The position numbers and the translations under genes are program-made. A stretch of 64,000 nucleotides of DNA from Batkoa obscura (lineage: Eukaryota; Entomophthoromycota; Entomophthoromycetes; Entomophthorales; Batkoaceae). Every line of letters starts with the position of its first letter. Within the stretch, counting starts at the first letter, position 1. The notes under the pieces are model-generated. The model was not told the DNA's origin and ran no database searches. It saw only the letters and a program-made list of their open reading frames with translations. Location of the stretch: positions 1 to 64,000 of the forward strand of contig JASVEC010000013.1 of the NCBI GenBank assembly GCA_030770535.1, read 5' to 3'. This document shows positions 63,449 through 64,000 of this stretch, piece after piece.

Positions 63449-64000
63449 AATAAAACTTTTAAGGTTTAAATGTGAGTATAAAGCTTAATAAAAGAATTAA
63501 GACAAGTTGCACTATTGTATAGTTACTTTAATTATTTATAGGTTGACAGACAGAGTGATTGAAAAAATAGATACAGGTACATGAACTGTACATCTATTTA
63601 TATCTTTTATTATATATGCTTTATTCTATATGCCTACCCTTTTAAAGGCAACTTACAAATATACTATTTTAAGAAATTTACAGTTTTAAGTGAATTTATG
63701 TAGGAAATAATATAATGCAGATCCAAGAGGAGGTTAAAAATTTTAAATAATAAGATATAAAAAAACCGAGATTCAATATATAATTTTTTTTCCACAGGTA
63801 TAATTTATAGATCTTAATTGATATACATACCAAGTATTATATTAACTGAAAGGCTTGCCACTAAGATATAGTTGAGTACAAATATGAAACAACTATGTTG
63901 CGTTACATTTTGTAAAATAATTTTTGGCAAAAATCATAACACTTTAAACTATATCTCAACAATAAATAATTCAATAAATATTAAAATTAGTCTATATACT

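Larger units (their letters stand above)
63021..64000. other. Right-edge stretch with a TATA box and one MITE
   Basis: Holds the promoter of the secreted protein and MITE copy 16; the remainder to the window edge shows no gene. Confidence 0.5.

Overview
This is the end of a eukaryotic, almost certainly fungal, chromosome. About 790 bp of CCCTAA telomere repeat open the window and a very AT-rich nuclear sequence follows. Introns are short and uniform, mostly 42-64 bp, with GT-AG ends. Fungal-type tRNA ligase, ATG5, ALG13, MIC60, a complex I Tim17-like subunit, Avt-type transporters and fungal 'middle homology region' regulators fit an early-diverging, AT-rich, mitochondriate fungus. A Conidiobolus- or Smittium-like (Zoopagomycota) lineage is my guess, not a proof. 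Coordinates of spliced genes are my own exon reconstructions, checked for reading-frame continuity.

Layout. 1-2.6 kb: telomere fused directly to a solo LTR-like element, then a cluster of ~100-bp TA-flanked MITEs, one inserted in another. 2.6-12.9 kb: compact housekeeping block (small C2 protein, ALG13, tRNA ligase, auxin-efflux-carrier-like transporter, complex I subunit, ATG5, type I DnaJ). 15.8-30 kb: two secreted M28 aminopeptidases and three AAAP amino-acid transporters in duplicated sets around a large Q/N-rich C2 protein; the third transporter copy carries an in-frame stop. 30-44 kb: gene-poor, repeat-rich zone with most MITEs, an inverted pair of solo LTRs with exchanged target-site duplications, several hairpins, a secreted Ser/Thr-rich repeat protein and one unrecognised small gene. 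44-63 kb: a kinase-fold protein lacking the DFG motif, a GT25-like membrane glycosyltransferase, phytochelatin synthase, MIC60, four paralogous regulator-like proteins with a fungal transcription-factor middle domain but no zinc cluster, a decayed F-box gene and a small secreted cysteine-rich protein.

How the parts relate. The aminopeptidase/transporter sets fit extracellular peptide digestion and handling of the released amino acids. Two of the zinc-cluster-less regulators flank phytochelatin synthase, one sharing its upstream region. Several lineage-specific genes share a TATATAAA box about 45 bp before the ATG that I do not see in most housekeeping genes. The strongest unusual items are the zinc-cluster-less regulator family, the LTR inversion footprint, the telomere-LTR junction, the DFG-less kinase and the nested MITE that proves a TA target site. 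I found no convincing tRNA, rRNA or CRISPR array.
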